Shown: positions 7,837-18,063, numbered from the stretch's first letter. The stretch: DNA of 44,169 nucleotides from Candidatus Poribacteria bacterium (GCA_022821065.1 JAJEEK010000019.1:1-44169); one strand, 5' to 3'. The notes: a model not told the origin generated them from the sequence alone. A program made the numbers and translations.

Positions 7837-10070
7837 TCAATAGGCACAATCCACCCGCGTGTTAGTGCTGGTTTATAAGCGTCATCGCGTAGATAATCGG
7901 ACGTTTGCCATAAGCAGAGATGTTTGCCATCTGGCATCCAAGCAACGGATGTCAGTTTCAGGGCTGTGCGCGCAATAGGCATCTTCTTGCCGCTTTCGAG
8001 GTCATAAACCCAGACCTTCCAGCGGATGCCTTCGCAGTCCTCTCGCTCCATATATGCCAACTGTTTCCGTGTCGGCGACCAAGACGGCGATGTATGGTTC
8101 AGAATTTCGCTCTGCGTTAAAGCCTGTGTCGTCTCTGATATGTGCAACTGGCTGTCAATCCGTTCCGCTGGACGGTTACTCCCCGACAGCACATAAGCCA
8201 ATCGCGTCCCATCTATTGACCACTTCAGTTGGTGAACCTTTTGATGTTGCGTCTGTATTTCTTTTAGCCGTTCGCCATCTATACCTTGAATGCGGACACC
8301 GACATAGTTTGTGTTGTTCACACCAAAAGCGACGCGCGTCCCGTCTGGTGCCCAAGCCGGTGCGGGGAGATACGTATAAGAACGCCGCGAACGTTCAAGT
8401 GGCACCCGCGCAATCGAACGTAAATCACTGCCGTCGCTATTAATACGGTAGATGACATCCATCTCCGCAGTTTGAGAGAAGTCGCGTCGTCTAAAGACCA
8501 AACGGTTTGAAGTCGGCGACCATGCTGGGCCTTCACCATGAACCAGCTGCTTAATGCGTCCGAACTTCCAATCTACTGTATAGATATAACGTTTTCCGCC
8601 CTCATCAACCTCAAACGCCAAAAGCCTGCTGTCGAGTGACCATGAGAGATGCGGATTGTAAAACTGTCCAGTATAGAGTTTCCGCGCTTGTTGTCCCGCT
8701 GGGTCCATGATCCATAGTTCATTTGCGCGCCAATACCGGCTGCCCAAGTCATTCCTTTTCAGGAATGCGATAAGTTTTCCATCCGGACTCCAGATCGGGT
8801 ACTCGCCCCCCTCAATCAATTGCATCCTACGCGGTGCAGCGGCTGATAAATCTCGCTCGCGTCCAAAATTGGTATTGAACAAGACCCCGTCTGTTTCTGC
8901 GAACTCACCGAAGGCGAACTTATCCATCCATCCTCGTGTACGGTTTGGAAGTTCGACTTCATACCACCCATCCAAACTTTGCACAATCGGCAAACGCACA
9001 CCGTCGTTAAGGTTTAACAGTACGGACCTCCCGTCCTGAGTTGTGTATACGGGTGCGGTATCATGCACAACGACCCCCATTTTTCGAGCCTCCTCTATTG
9101 GGGCGCCTTCTCTCTCATTGCTGAACGCATAAACGGTGCCGTCGCCGGAGGCAGCATAGAGGACACCGTCGGAGATTGCAGGCGCGGCTTCCACAAAACC
9201 GCCGAACTGGTACACCCAAGTCTGTCTCTGTGATGCCATATCAAAGGCATGGAGCTTGCCATCGCGCGCGCCAATATAGACGGTATCGTTTGCTGTCACA
9301 GGATAACTCTCACTCCCGTTTGTATTATCGCGCCACACCTTCGCGTTATGTTCCGGAAAAACTGGACGGAATACGCCGTTCGAGCACCGGTATTCGATGC
9401 CACGGATATGAACCGTCCGCTCGCGAACCGATTCAAGCGCGCCGGTACCCGCGTTCAGGAGATAAATTCTTGATGGGAACGCGCCGACATAAACCGTATT
9501 ATTTACAACAATCGGCGGAGCATCCATCCAATTTTTAGTTTTGAACTCCCACAGTTTCTCACCTGTTTTCGCAGCCAATGCGTAGACTTTGTTGTTCCGA
9601 GCACTAAAATAGACGCGATCTCCGAACACAGTAGCGGAATAGCGGATAGCATCTCCGGCATCAAATACCCATTTGATGCCCCACTCTTTAGCATCCAGCG
9701 CGTATAACTTCCCATCGGTTGAACCGATATAGAGGATACCGTGTGCGATTACAGGGGAAGCATAGAGTGGACCGCCGGTCTTAAATTTCCATAGCAAATC
9801 CAACGGCGGTTTCAAGGTTTCATCAGGACTACTGCCAGAGAGACCTAAATCATACATGAATGTATGCCAGTCTATTGCCCGAGGCAGCGGTGCAGCAGAT
9901 TCCAGTACTTCAGACGATACGCGTTGCCCCTCACCGGACTGTGACACCTGCTCTTTTTGTTGTCGGTCACATCCCCACACAAGCAGAAACACAAGTAGAA
10001 CTATGAACGCATTCGTGCAGTTTATGAGCTTCCAAAATTGATTAAATAATAAAAATCTACTCCAGTACAC
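7833..10070 (-). CDS. Lipoprotein with PQQ-type and TolB-type propeller repeats
   Basis: A 745-residue predicted lipoprotein. It starts at GTG (10070) behind AAGGGAG five bases upstream. A hydrophobic segment (22-32) ends in the lipobox LVWGC with C34. Residues about 85-330 carry PQQ-like beta-propeller repeats (for example LYIGSTDGKLYALDAK and VYFSARNNKVYALAAKTGE). Residues about 335-395 look like a bacterial SH3-type segment (VLLNLNDGVRLPIVQSLDGW). Residues about 415-740 are TolB/PD40 repeats of the form W(S/A)PDG.(L/R)(I/V)AF. No catalytic residues are evident, so a binding or scaffolding role at the cell envelope is likely, but no ligand can be named. The last codons run into the MITE-like element. 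It is divergently oriented to glyA. Confidence 0.8.
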   Translation of the reverse strand: MYWSRFLLFNQFWKLINCTNAFIVLLVFLLVWGCDRQQKEQVSQSGEGQRVSSEVLESAAPLPRAIDWHTFMYDLGLSGSSPDETLKPPLDLLWKFKTGGPLYASPVIAHGILYIGSTDGKLYALDAKEWGIKWVFDAGDAIRYSATVFGDRVYFSARNNKVYALAAKTGEKLWEFKTKNWMDAPPIVVNNTVYVGAFPSRIYLLNAGTGALESVRERTVHIRGIEYRCSNGVFRPVFPEHNAKVWRDNTNGSESYPVTANDTVYIGARDGKLHAFDMASQRQTWVYQFGGFVEAAPAISDGVLYAASGDGTVYAFSNEREGAPIEEARKMGVVVHDTAPVYTTQDGRSVLLNLNDGVRLPIVQSLDGWYEVELPNRTRGWMDKFAFGEFAETDGVLFNTNFGRERDLSAAAPRRMQLIEGGEYPIWSPDGKLIAFLKRNDLGSRYWRANELWIMDPAGQQARKLYTGQFYNPHLSWSLDSRLLAFEVDEGGKRYIYTVDWKFGRIKQLVHGEGPAWSPTSNRLVFRRRDFSQTAEMDVIYRINSDGSDLRSIARVPLERSRRSYTYLPAPAWAPDGTRVAFGVNNTNYVGVRIQGIDGERLKEIQTQHQKVHQLKWSIDGTRLAYVLSGSNRPAERIDSQLHISETTQALTQSEILNHTSPSWSPTRKQLAYMEREDCEGIRWKVWVYDLESGKKMPIARTALKLTSVAWMPDGKHLCLWQTSDYLRDDAYKPALTRGWIVPID

Positions 10071-10347
10071 ATTGCTCCCTTCACTAAAATTTTGGGTCAG
10101 AAAACTGGGGTTACAAGAGAACCGCGGGCTGCGGTTGGCGAAACATCTTATTTCAGTTAGGTTATCACATCATCGAATAATATGCAACCAAAAACCTAAT
10201 CTATTCCAGAGGCACTCCGTAAATCATGACCTCTTTGACCTATTTTTTAAAGAAACTGGGAGCGGAGGCAACAAACATGACAAACGGATGAGAAAAATAC
10301 CAGCTTCACGGTACGTCCATCGGAAATCTACAAAAATGACGAAAAAT

Positions 10348-10376
10348 TTGAATTTGAGGCAAATCTGTGTTAAAAT
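10348..10376 (+). promoter_or_regulatory. Sigma70-like promoter for glyA-folC
   Basis: TTGAAT (10348-10353), a 17-base spacer and TAAAAT (10371-10376) lie about 64 bases before the glyA ATG. The remainder of the 369-base gap 10071-10439 shows no gene or repeat that I could recognise. Confidence 0.5.
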
Positions 10377-10439
10377 TTATCATCTAATCTTTACAACATA
10401 ACATCAATTAACATCAATTTTTAATTTAAGCGGTGGAAA

Positions 10440-11693
10440 ATGAACAAATTATTAGGTGAAGTCGACCCGCAAATCGTTGAGATCGCCGCCAAAGACCTAA
10501 CGCGCCAGCAGGATTCTCTCATGCTAATCCCGTCGGAGAACTATGCCAGCCGCGCTGTTATGGAAATCCAAGGTAGCATCCTCGCCAATAAATACGCGGA
10601 AGGTTACCCCGGTGAGCGTTACTATAACGGTTGTCAATTTATGGACGAGGTGGAATCCCTCGCAATTGAACGCGCAAAAGCACTCTTCAGCGTTGAACAC
10701 GTCAACGTCCAACCGCACGCCGGTAGCCAAGCGAATATGGCAGCCTATCACGCGCTGCTCGAACCAGGGGACACCATTTTAGCGATGTCTCTCACCCACG
10801 GCGGACACCTCACCCACGGTGATAAAGTCAACTTCTCAGGACGCTATTATAATATCGCCGCTTATGGCGTGAACGCTGAGACCGAACGGATTGACATGGA
10901 AGCGGTCGCGCGTCTCGCAGCAGAACATCGTCCGAAACTCATCGTCGTCGGGGCAACAGCCTACCCTCGACACTTCGACTTTGCTGCATGGCGACAGGTT
11001 GCCGATTCCGTCGGCGCATACCTGCTCGCAGATATAGCACACATCGCCGGACTTATCGCTGGCGGCGTACACCCCGATCCTATTCCCTATTGCGATGTAA
11101 TTACGACGACAACACACAAAACCTTACGTGGGCCTCGCGGTGCCATGATTATGTGTAAAGCCGAATATGCTGACCAGATTGACCGTGCGGTGTTTCCCGG
11201 ACTACAAGGGGGCCCTTTCCTGCACACGATTGCCGCAAGAGCCGTCGCATTTAAGGAAGCAAGCGAACCCGATTTTAAGACATATCAAGCACAGATCGTT
11301 AAAAATGCAAAAGTACTCGCTGCAAGGCTTATCGAAAACGGGTTCCGGCTGGTGAGCGGGGGCACAGATAACCATCTGATGCTCATGGATATCACCTCAA
11401 AGTATGAAAAATTAAGTGGACGACAAGCCGCCGATCATCTGGAAGATGCAGGGATTATCGTGAATAAAAATACGATCCCTTTCGACAAGAGGAAACCGAG
11501 AACGACAAGCGGTCTCCGGCTCGGGACACCGATGATCACAACGCGCGGTATGAAAGAAGATGAAATGGTGCTTGTCGCTGATTTTATTACAGAGGCGCTC
11601 GAAAATCGACAAAAATCCGCTATTAAACGCCAGATCCGGGAGAAGGTCAAGAACCTCTGCTCACAATTTCCGATTTATGAATTTTTAAAATAG
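10440..11693 (+). CDS. glyA: Serine hydroxymethyltransferase
   Basis: A 417-residue PLP enzyme, full length for the bacterial family. It interconverts serine and glycine with transfer of a one-carbon unit to tetrahydrofolate. The PLP lysine is K227 in [13 protein letters not shown]. Other family blocks are SENYAS (32-37), the N-terminal [12 protein letters not shown] (51-62), GSQANM (95-100) and [10 protein letters not shown] (198-207). The ATG is preceded by GCGGTGGAAA. It is followed after 37 bases by folC, which makes the folate polyglutamates this enzyme prefers, so the two form a coherent one-carbon operon. Confidence 0.97.
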   Translation: MNKLLGEVDPQIVEIAAKDLTRQQDSLMLIPSENYASRAVMEIQGSILANKYAEGYPGERYYNGCQFMDEVESLAIERAKALFSVEHVNVQPHAGSQANMAAYHALLEPGDTILAMSLTHGGHLTHGDKVNFSGRYYNIAAYGVNAETERIDMEAVARLAAEHRPKLIVVGATAYPRHFDFAAWRQVADSVGAYLLADIAHIAGLIAGGVHPDPIPYCDVITTTTHKTLRGPRGAMIMCKAEYADQIDRAVFPGLQGGPFLHTIAARAVAFKEASEPDFKTYQAQIVKNAKVLAARLIENGFRLVSGGTDNHLMLMDITSKYEKLSGRQAADHLEDAGIIVNKNTIPFDKRKPRTTSGLRLGTPMITTRGMKEDEMVLVADFITEALENRQKSAIKRQIREKVKNLCSQFPIYEFLK

Positions 11694-11697
11694 TTAT

Positions 11698-11719
11698 CGG
11701 CTTTTTCGCAGAAAAACCG
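11698..11719 (+). other. Intercistronic hairpin between glyA and folC
   Basis: CGGCTTTTTC and GAAAAACCG form a hairpin with a GCA loop and one bulged C, directly after the glyA stop (11691-11693) and 11 bases before folC. No T tract follows on the plus strand, so readthrough or mRNA stabilisation is more likely than termination. Confidence 0.4.
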
Positions 11720-11730
11720 AACTAACAACT

Positions 11731-13086
11731 ATGGATTATGAAGCGGCGCTCGCCTATATTGAAGCATTTATTGACTATGAAAGAAGTCCGGATTTTTCGA
11801 GACAGGCACGGCTCTACAATCTCGACCGAATTTCCTTGCTGTTGAACGAACTCGGTAACCCACACGATAGATTAAAGGTTATCCATATCGCGGGAAGTAA
11901 AGGAAAAGGGTCTACCGCCGCACTCATCGCGTCCGTACTGACGCAAGCAGGCTACAAGACCGGCTTGTTTACATCACCACACCTCATTACGCCGCGAGAA
12001 AGATGTTGTATTGATGGTGAACTGATTTCAGAAGTAGAGATTGCACGCTGCATTGAACGCATTAAACCCGCAATCGAAGCCGTTTCCGCTTCCGAATTGG
12101 GGCCTGTTTCGTTTTTTGAGATATACACCGCACTCGCCTTCACCTATTTTGCTGACAAAGCGACGGACTTTGCCGTTATCGAAGTCGGTTTGGGAGGTAG
12201 ACTGGATGCAACAAACGTCGTCTCACCTATTGCGACCGTTATCACACCGATCGGCTTGGAACATACGGCGATATTAGGTGAAACTTACGCTGAAATAGCT
12301 GCCGAGAAAGCAGAGATCATTAAAGATGGATGTCCACTGACACTCGCACCACAGCATCCAGAGGCACGAGCAGTAATTGAAAAAGTCGCAAACGATCGGA
12401 ATGCAACGATCATTGAAACTAAACCGCCGGGTGCAGATTGTCAATCAATCCGCTGTCTCGTCAAAGATGACGATAAAGTGGTTATCGCGCAACAATTTGA
12501 TGTGGAAACGGATACCGAAAGTTATCCCCAACTAAGGATACCGCTCCTCGGCTACCATCAATATGTGAATGCGACGACAGCTATCGCAGCGATTGAATGC
12601 CTGAAAGAGGGCGGATACGCTATTCCAAAAGCCAGCGTTTACGCGGGATTCAAAAACGTGCAGTGGCCCGGACGTATTCAAACGGTTAGGTCGGCACCTT
12701 TTGTCGTATTGGATGGCGCGCACTCACCCGCCGCGATGCAAGTTCTGTGTTCGACGCTTCGGGAGTGTTTTCGCTACAATCAAGTGACTTTTATCGTTAG
12801 TTTGATGAAAGATAAAAATCTCATAGCAATTGGCGATGTGCTTTCTAAAACAGCGGATACGGTTCTAACAACGCAAGTTTTCGATAATCCACGTGTGATG
12901 CCCGCTGAAACCATACAAAATGCCTGGTCGAGTACATGTCGAAGCGTTACGGCATATCCAAACCCAGAAGACGCAATCGCGAAAGCATTAGCGTCCGCAT
13001 CACCGACAGACTTGATCTGTATTACAGGTTCACTCTACCTCGTCGGTTTGGCACTCGAACACTTTTCGACTTGCAGTGAGCATTAG
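11731..13086 (+). CDS. folC: Dihydrofolate/folylpolyglutamate synthase
   Basis: A 451-residue Mur ligase family member that uses ATP to add glutamate to dihydropteroate and/or tetrahydrofolate. The P-loop AGSKGKGST is at 54-62. TSPHL follows at 81-85 (the family substrate loop), and GLGGRLDATN lies near 153-162 in the central domain. The C-terminal domain contains the VLDGAHSPAAM motif, which anchors the second half of the active site. Length is normal. No clear Shine-Dalgarno precedes ATG 11731, and translation may depend on the upstream glyA cistron. Whether it has one or both activities cannot be read from sequence. Confidence 0.93.
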   Translation: MDYEAALAYIEAFIDYERSPDFSRQARLYNLDRISLLLNELGNPHDRLKVIHIAGSKGKGSTAALIASVLTQAGYKTGLFTSPHLITPRERCCIDGELISEVEIARCIERIKPAIEAVSASELGPVSFFEIYTALAFTYFADKATDFAVIEVGLGGRLDATNVVSPIATVITPIGLEHTAILGETYAEIAAEKAEIIKDGCPLTLAPQHPEARAVIEKVANDRNATIIETKPPGADCQSIRCLVKDDDKVVIAQQFDVETDTESYPQLRIPLLGYHQYVNATTAIAAIECLKEGGYAIPKASVYAGFKNVQWPGRIQTVRSAPFVVLDGAHSPAAMQVLCSTLRECFRYNQVTFIVSLMKDKNLIAIGDVLSKTADTVLTTQVFDNPRVMPAETIQNAWSSTCRSVTAYPNPEDAIAKALASASPTDLICITGSLYLVGLALEHFSTCSEH

Positions 13087-13109
13087 TCAATCATCTCGCG
13101 TTTTGAAGG

Positions 13110-13140
13110 TTGCATGCCGTCAATTGTCGAAGAATATAAT
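13110..13140 (+). promoter_or_regulatory. Possible promoter upstream of hppA
   Basis: A perfect TATAAT at 13135-13140 has a TTGCAT 19 bases upstream (13110-13115). The spacing is longer than ideal. It would give a leader of about 140 bases before hppA. Confidence 0.35.
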
Positions 13141-13283
13141 CGACTGAAATAACAGCAACAAGGGAAAAAATCGGTTTTAGTAGATCCTCGCCCATTATCA
13201 CGGAACGGAGCCGTCTGAAAATGGACAGAAAACCGAATAGAACTCGAATCGTAAAAAAAAGAATTAGAAAAGAGAGGTATTAA

Positions 13284-15641
13284 ATGCTTGACATCACTTG
13301 CAAAAGGCGGTGGCTAAATTGGAAAACATTTCTCCTATCCATACCCGTCTTGAGTTTAGCCACCGAGGCTTTTGCCCAAACAGACCCTCGTCCAGCCGTG
13401 CCTACGGTCTGGTGGATTGCCCCTATTGGCGCACTCATCGCTTTGGGATTCGCCTACCATTTCTACCGTTCTGTGATGAAACAGGACGAGGGTACTGAAA
13501 CAATGCGCGACATCGCGCAATCCGTTCGCGAAGGCGCGATGGCATATATCAGACAACAATACAAAGTCGTCGGTATTGTGTTTGTTGTGCTCTGTCTGAT
13601 CTTTATTTTCATGGCGTTCGTCCTTGATGCACAAAATAAGGTCGTCCCGTTCGCGTTTCTAACAGGCGGCTTCTTCTCAGGACTCTGCGGTTTCCTCGGT
13701 ATGAAGACCGCGACCAACGCCTCTGCACGCACAACGAGTGCTGCTATGCAAGGACTCAACGCCGGTTTAAAGGTCTCGTTCCGGGCGGGTGCTGTCATGG
13801 GGTTGATAGTCGTCGGATTCGCGCTCCTTGATATTACCGGATGGTTCCTCATTCTCTACTACCTCTTCCCGAAAATCTTACCCGGATTCCTGGAAGTCAA
13901 TCCGCTACCGCAAATCACTGTGATTATGCTCAGTTTTGGTATGGGTGCCTCAACCCAAGCACTCTTTGCGCGTGTTGGTGGTGGGATCTATACCAAAGCG
14001 GCGGACGTTGGGGCAGACCTTGTCGGAAAAGTTGAAACCGGACTTGCAGAGGACGATCCCCGCAATCCTGCAGCCATCGCAGATAACGTCGGCGATAACG
14101 TCGGCGATGTCGCTGGCATGGGCGCAGACCTCTATGAATCTTATGCAGGCTCAATCCTCGCAACTGCGGCACTCGGTGTCGCTGCGGTCGCTGCGAAAGA
14201 TCACAATAACCTTGCACTCCAACTCAAATATCTCTCTGCTCCGATGATTATCGCTGGTGTCGGTGTGATCCTCTCCATCTTGGGCATCTATCTCGTACGG
14301 ACAAAAGAGGGGGCGTCGATGAAGCAATTGATGGGTTCATTGAACTTCGGCATCAACGGCAGTGCTATAGGCATCGCAATCTTGTCGCTTCCGGTCCTCC
14401 TCTACCTCGACCTCCCGAACAAATGGCAGATATGGGGCGCGATTGTCACCGGACTCGTCGCAGGATTGATTATCGGTAAAGTTACCGAAATTTTTACCTC
14501 CCACGATTATTCGCCAACACGGGCCATCGCCAAGCAGGCACAAACCGGACCGGCAACCGTGATTATCGAAGGTATCGCTGTCGGTATGGAATCAACAGCA
14601 ATTCCGGTTATAACAATCGTCTCCGCCGTCGCTATCAGTTACTATCTTCCTGGCGGCATGCAGGAGCCGTTGATGGGGCTTTACGGTGTCGGTATCGCCG
14701 CTGTCGGTATGCTCGCGACACTCGGCATTACGCTCGCAACTGATGCTTATGGTCCCATAGCAGACAACGCCGGTGGAAACGCGGAAATGGCGAAACTCGA
14801 TGAAAGCGTCCGAGAACGAACGGATCAGTTGGACGCACTCGGTAATACCACAGCCGCTACCGGTAAAGGGTTTGCTATCGGTTCAGCCGCGCTAACGGCA
14901 CTCGCGCTCTTAGCCGCCTACTTGGAAGAAATCCGATACGGCTTAATCCACTTGGCAGGTAAAGAGACACTCGATATTGAAGGTGAAGGCACCGTTGAAA
15001 CAGTGAAGGTCTCTGTTAGTCAATTCATGGACTATTACGATGTCACGCTGATGAACCCGCAAGTGCTCATCGGGCTGTTCATCGGGGCAGTGATGGCGTT
15101 CTACTTCTGTGCATTGACAATGAAAGCGGTCGGACGCGCCGCCGGCGCTATGGTAGAAGAGGTCCGCCGTCAATTTCGTGAGAGACCCGGTATCATGACA
15201 GGCGAAGAAAAACCGGATTACGCACAATGCGTCGAAATCTCGACCGTTGGTGCGCAACGCGAGATGATCTTCCCTTCACTCATCGCGATCGTTGTACCCG
15301 TCGCTGTCGGTCTAATTTTCGATGTCGGTGGTGTGTTAGGACTGCTGGCAGGCGGTTTAGCAACCGGCTTCGTACTCGCAATTATGATGGCAAATGCCGG
15401 TGGCGCATGGGATAACGCCAAGAAGTTTATTGAAGAAGGCAGTCACAAAGAGGAATACGGTGAAAAGGGTTCTGAGCAACACAAAGCCACCGTTGTCGGT
15501 GATACCGTAGGCGACCCGTTCAAAGATACCTCCGGCCCCTCACTTAACATCCTGATTAAGTTGATGTCAATGGTGTCTGTCGTGTTTGCAGGTCTCATCG
15601 CAAAATACGGCGGCATACTTAGCAGTTGGCTCGGTATGTAG
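13284..15641 (+). CDS. hppA: Membrane-bound ion-pumping pyrophosphatase
   Basis: A 785-residue polytopic inner-membrane protein that couples pyrophosphate hydrolysis to H+ or Na+ export. The signature DVGADLVGKVE is at 241-251, followed by the acidic block EDDPRNPAAIADNVGDNVGD, which binds Mg-pyrophosphate. A late catalytic block, GDTVGDPFKDTSGPS, is near the C-terminus. In GNTTAATGKG (520-529) an alanine (A524) and a glycine (G527) replace the lysine and threonine of K+-independent enzymes, which points to the K+-dependent subclass. Which ion is pumped cannot be decided. The N-terminus (1-32) looks like a cleavable signal peptide ending AFAQ, ahead of the first core helix. The start follows AGAGAGG. 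Confidence 0.95.
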   Translation: MLDITCKRRWLNWKTFLLSIPVLSLATEAFAQTDPRPAVPTVWWIAPIGALIALGFAYHFYRSVMKQDEGTETMRDIAQSVREGAMAYIRQQYKVVGIVFVVLCLIFIFMAFVLDAQNKVVPFAFLTGGFFSGLCGFLGMKTATNASARTTSAAMQGLNAGLKVSFRAGAVMGLIVVGFALLDITGWFLILYYLFPKILPGFLEVNPLPQITVIMLSFGMGASTQALFARVGGGIYTKAADVGADLVGKVETGLAEDDPRNPAAIADNVGDNVGDVAGMGADLYESYAGSILATAALGVAAVAAKDHNNLALQLKYLSAPMIIAGVGVILSILGIYLVRTKEGASMKQLMGSLNFGINGSAIGIAILSLPVLLYLDLPNKWQIWGAIVTGLVAGLIIGKVTEIFTSHDYSPTRAIAKQAQTGPATVIIEGIAVGMESTAIPVITIVSAVAISYYLPGGMQEPLMGLYGVGIAAVGMLATLGITLATDAYGPIADNAGGNAEMAKLDESVRERTDQLDALGNTTAATGKGFAIGSAALTALALLAAYLEEIRYGLIHLAGKETLDIEGEGTVETVKVSVSQFMDYYDVTLMNPQVLIGLFIGAVMAFYFCALTMKAVGRAAGAMVEEVRRQFRERPGIMTGEEKPDYAQCVEISTVGAQREMIFPSLIAIVVPVAVGLIFDVGGVLGLLAGGLATGFVLAIMMANAGGAWDNAKKFIEEGSHKEEYGEKGSEQHKATVVGDTVGDPFKDTSGPSLNILIKLMSMVSVVFAGLIAKYGGILSSWLGM

Positions 15642-15754
15642 TGGTTACGGTATCAAACCTCATCCCGTGGTCTGGTGACGAAACCCGTAGCCTGAAACGA
15701 AGTGGAAGGCGGCTCCTTTGAAATAACACTTGAGGGAACAAAGCAGCTCGATTG

Positions 15755-15776
15755 ACCGCAAGGAAAATTTAAAAAC
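15755..15776 (+). promoter_or_regulatory. Shared leader/RBS motif, copy 1
   Basis: ACCGCAAGGAAAATTTAAAA then AC, immediately before ATG 15777. Near-identical leaders stand before 34837 and 35409. The AAGGA core is a plausible Shine-Dalgarno, but the conserved stretch is much longer than needed. Confidence 0.55.
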
Positions 15777-16292
15777 ATGAAACTAAAAATCGCCATTATA
15801 TACGCCTTAAGTGTATCTATCTTTTTCATCGGATGTCAACAGTTAGATGACCAGATGAAGACAGGACTCGATGATCCTGTATCTGTTTCTGTGGATGACG
15901 TGAACCCGGACGAAATCGCCTATACAGGCGCGGTCTTTATCGGTGACGCAAAGGATCAATTCGGCACCGACGAATACGCCTTAAACTCTGCCACTATCAC
16001 AGATGATACGCTAAATATCAGCGTATCCTATAGCGGTGGGTGTGAAGCCCATGAATTCACACTCGTCGTTTCGGAGGCGTTTCTCGAATCGTTTCCGGTT
16101 CAGCTCCCCGTTTCTATTGCCCACGACGCGAACGGCGATACCTGTGAAGCATACCCAACAGAAAACTACCGCTTCGATCTTACGCCGATCAAAACCATGT
16201 ATCAGAACGCTTACCGACAGGAAGCAGGAACCATCGTTTTACGACTCAAAGATGCGCCAGAAGGGAACCTAATCTACGAATTCACAATGTAA
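15777..16292 (+). CDS. Small predicted lipoprotein, unknown function
   Basis: A 171-residue protein with a lipoprotein signal: KLK start, hydrophobic stretch, and lipobox FFIGC with C20. The mature part has an SYSGGCEAHEF motif around residues 86-96, with a cysteine and histidine that could bind metal or form a disulphide with the later cysteine in NGDTCEAY. I recall similar SGGC..H.F motifs in small uncharacterised lipoproteins, but cannot name a family. It lies between hppA and ilvD on the same strand, with its own shared-type leader. Function is unknown. Confidence 0.75.
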   Translation: MKLKIAIIYALSVSIFFIGCQQLDDQMKTGLDDPVSVSVDDVNPDEIAYTGAVFIGDAKDQFGTDEYALNSATITDDTLNISVSYSGGCEAHEFTLVVSEAFLESFPVQLPVSIAHDANGDTCEAYPTENYRFDLTPIKTMYQNAYRQEAGTIVLRLKDAPEGNLIYEFTM

Positions 16293-16383
16293 TCATAACT
16301 ATTAAATCTCGGTGTTATAGGAAACCGATTTCCTATGCCTCCGCCTTCTGCTTGTCTATCAATTTGTAGGAGAACACAGACAA

Positions 16384-18063
16384 ATGTCTAATAAGTTGAA
16401 ACCCCGCAGTTATGCGATTACAGACGGGCCCGACCGCGCCGCCGCACGTACAATGCTCATGTTCGGTGACGGTGGGCTTTCACCTGAAGACCTTGACAAA
16501 CCGATTATCGGGGTTGCCAATACATGGATCGAGATCGGTCCCTGTAACTTCCACTTAAGAAGACTTGCCGCTAAAGTCAAAGCCGGTATCCGTGAAGCAG
16601 GTGGAACGCCTCTGGAATTTAATACCGTTAGCATCTCGGACGGCATCACAATGGGTACCGAAGGTATGAAAACCTCGCTCATCAGCCGAGAGATCATCGC
16701 CGACTCGATAGAATTGGTTTCCATCGGTAACATGTTTGATGCCGTCGTCGCGCTCTGCGGATGCGACAAGACCGTTCCGGGCACAGTCATGGCATTGGCA
16801 CGTTTAGATATTCCATCGCTCACACTTTATGGTGGTTCAATCATGCCGGGCAAATTTCAGGGACGCGATGTCACGATTCAAGATGTATTTGAAGCCGTCG
16901 GACAGCATGCGGAAGGCACGATTACTGTTGAAGAACTCGATGACCTGATTAGTAAGGGGTGTCCGGGGCCCGGTGCCTGTGGCGGGCAATTTACTGCCAA
17001 TACCATGGCGACGGCCGTTGAAATGCTCGGTATCGCGCCTATGGGAAGTGGAAGCGTTCCAGCTGTCTTGGAAGAAAAGGACAGCGAGGCATACAGAGCC
17101 GGACAACTCGTTATGGATATGCTCGCCGCTGACCGGCGACCGAGCCAAATTATTACCCGTAAATCGCTCGAGAACGCGATTACCTCTGTCGCCGCGACTG
17201 CAGGTTCTACCAACGGTATTCTACATCTCCTCGCCATCGCACACGAAGCAGGGGTCCCGATAACAATTGAGGATTTCCACACGATTAGTCAGAGAACACC
17301 CGTCCTCGCCGATCTCAAACCCGGTGGACAGTTTGTCGCCAACGACCTCTATGAAGCAGGCGGTATTCCGTTCTTAGCAAAACGCATGGCAGAGGCAGGA
17401 CTCCTCCATACCGATGAGATGACTGTCACAGGTAAAACCATCGGCGAAGAAGCAAACGTGGCAAGCGAAACCGAGGGACAGCAGGTCGTCAGACCCGTAG
17501 ATGCACCGCTCAAGCCGACCGGCGGATTCGCAATTTTGAGAGGGAATCTCGCACCGGATGGATGTGTTATCAAGTTAGCCGGACAGGACAAAACCCTTCA
17601 TCGCGGTCCAGCACGAATCTTTGAACGTGAAGAGGATACCTTCGCCGCGATTAAAGGCGGCGAGATTAAACCCGGTGATGTCGTCGTTATCCGCTATGAA
17701 GGGCCGACCGGCGGTCCTGGTATGCGTGAGATGTTAGGCGTAACGGCAGCAATTGTCGGTGCAGGTTTAAGCGAAGAGGTTGCACTCTTAACCGACGGTC
17801 GGTTCTCCGGCGCAACGCACGGTTTCATGATCTGCCATGTCGCACCTGAAGCAGCGAAAGGCGGTCCTCTCGCTATCCTCCAAGAAGGCGACGAAATCGT
17901 GATTGATGCCAAGGAACGACGACTGGACGTTGAACTCTCCGACGCTGAAATCCAGGCACGTTTTGAAAAATGGACACCACCGGAACCGCGCTATACACGC
18001 GGGGTCATGGCGAAATATGCGAACTCTGTGTCTTCTGCTTCTGAAGGTGCCGTGACAGGATAA
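16384..18063 (+). CDS. ilvD: Dihydroxy-acid dehydratase
   Basis: A 559-residue IlvD/Edd family enzyme that dehydrates 2,3-dihydroxy-3-methylbutanoate and its isoleucine-pathway analogue to 2-oxo acids. Probable Fe-S ligands are C54 (GPCNFH), C127 (CGCDKT) and C199 (GPGACGGQF). The GCDKTVPG and CPGPGACGG blocks are diagnostic, and the C-terminal GRFSGATHGF block is present. The start follows TAGGAGAACACAGACAA. The ilvBNC genes lie about 15 kb away with their own T-box; no T-box was seen here. A strong intrinsic terminator follows. Confidence 0.96.
   Translation: MSNKLKPRSYAITDGPDRAAARTMLMFGDGGLSPEDLDKPIIGVANTWIEIGPCNFHLRRLAAKVKAGIREAGGTPLEFNTVSISDGITMGTEGMKTSLISREIIADSIELVSIGNMFDAVVALCGCDKTVPGTVMALARLDIPSLTLYGGSIMPGKFQGRDVTIQDVFEAVGQHAEGTITVEELDDLISKGCPGPGACGGQFTANTMATAVEMLGIAPMGSGSVPAVLEEKDSEAYRAGQLVMDMLAADRRPSQIITRKSLENAITSVAATAGSTNGILHLLAIAHEAGVPITIEDFHTISQRTPVLADLKPGGQFVANDLYEAGGIPFLAKRMAEAGLLHTDEMTVTGKTIGEEANVASETEGQQVVRPVDAPLKPTGGFAILRGNLAPDGCVIKLAGQDKTLHRGPARIFEREEDTFAAIKGGEIKPGDVVVIRYEGPTGGPGMREMLGVTAAIVGAGLSEEVALLTDGRFSGATHGFMICHVAPEAAKGGPLAILQEGDEIVIDAKERRLDVELSDAEIQARFEKWTPPEPRYTRGVMAKYANSVSSASEGAVTG

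Noticed and set aside
8054..8443. Open frame opposite the propeller lipoprotein
   Set aside because: It lies wholly within a well-supported gene on the other strand, has no domain-like sequence and no ribosome binding site that I could see.
15642..15754. Possible repeat (CCCGTAGCCTGAAACGAAG) after hppA
   Set aside because: It looks like an interspersed element, but no second copy was found in the window, so it is not supported.
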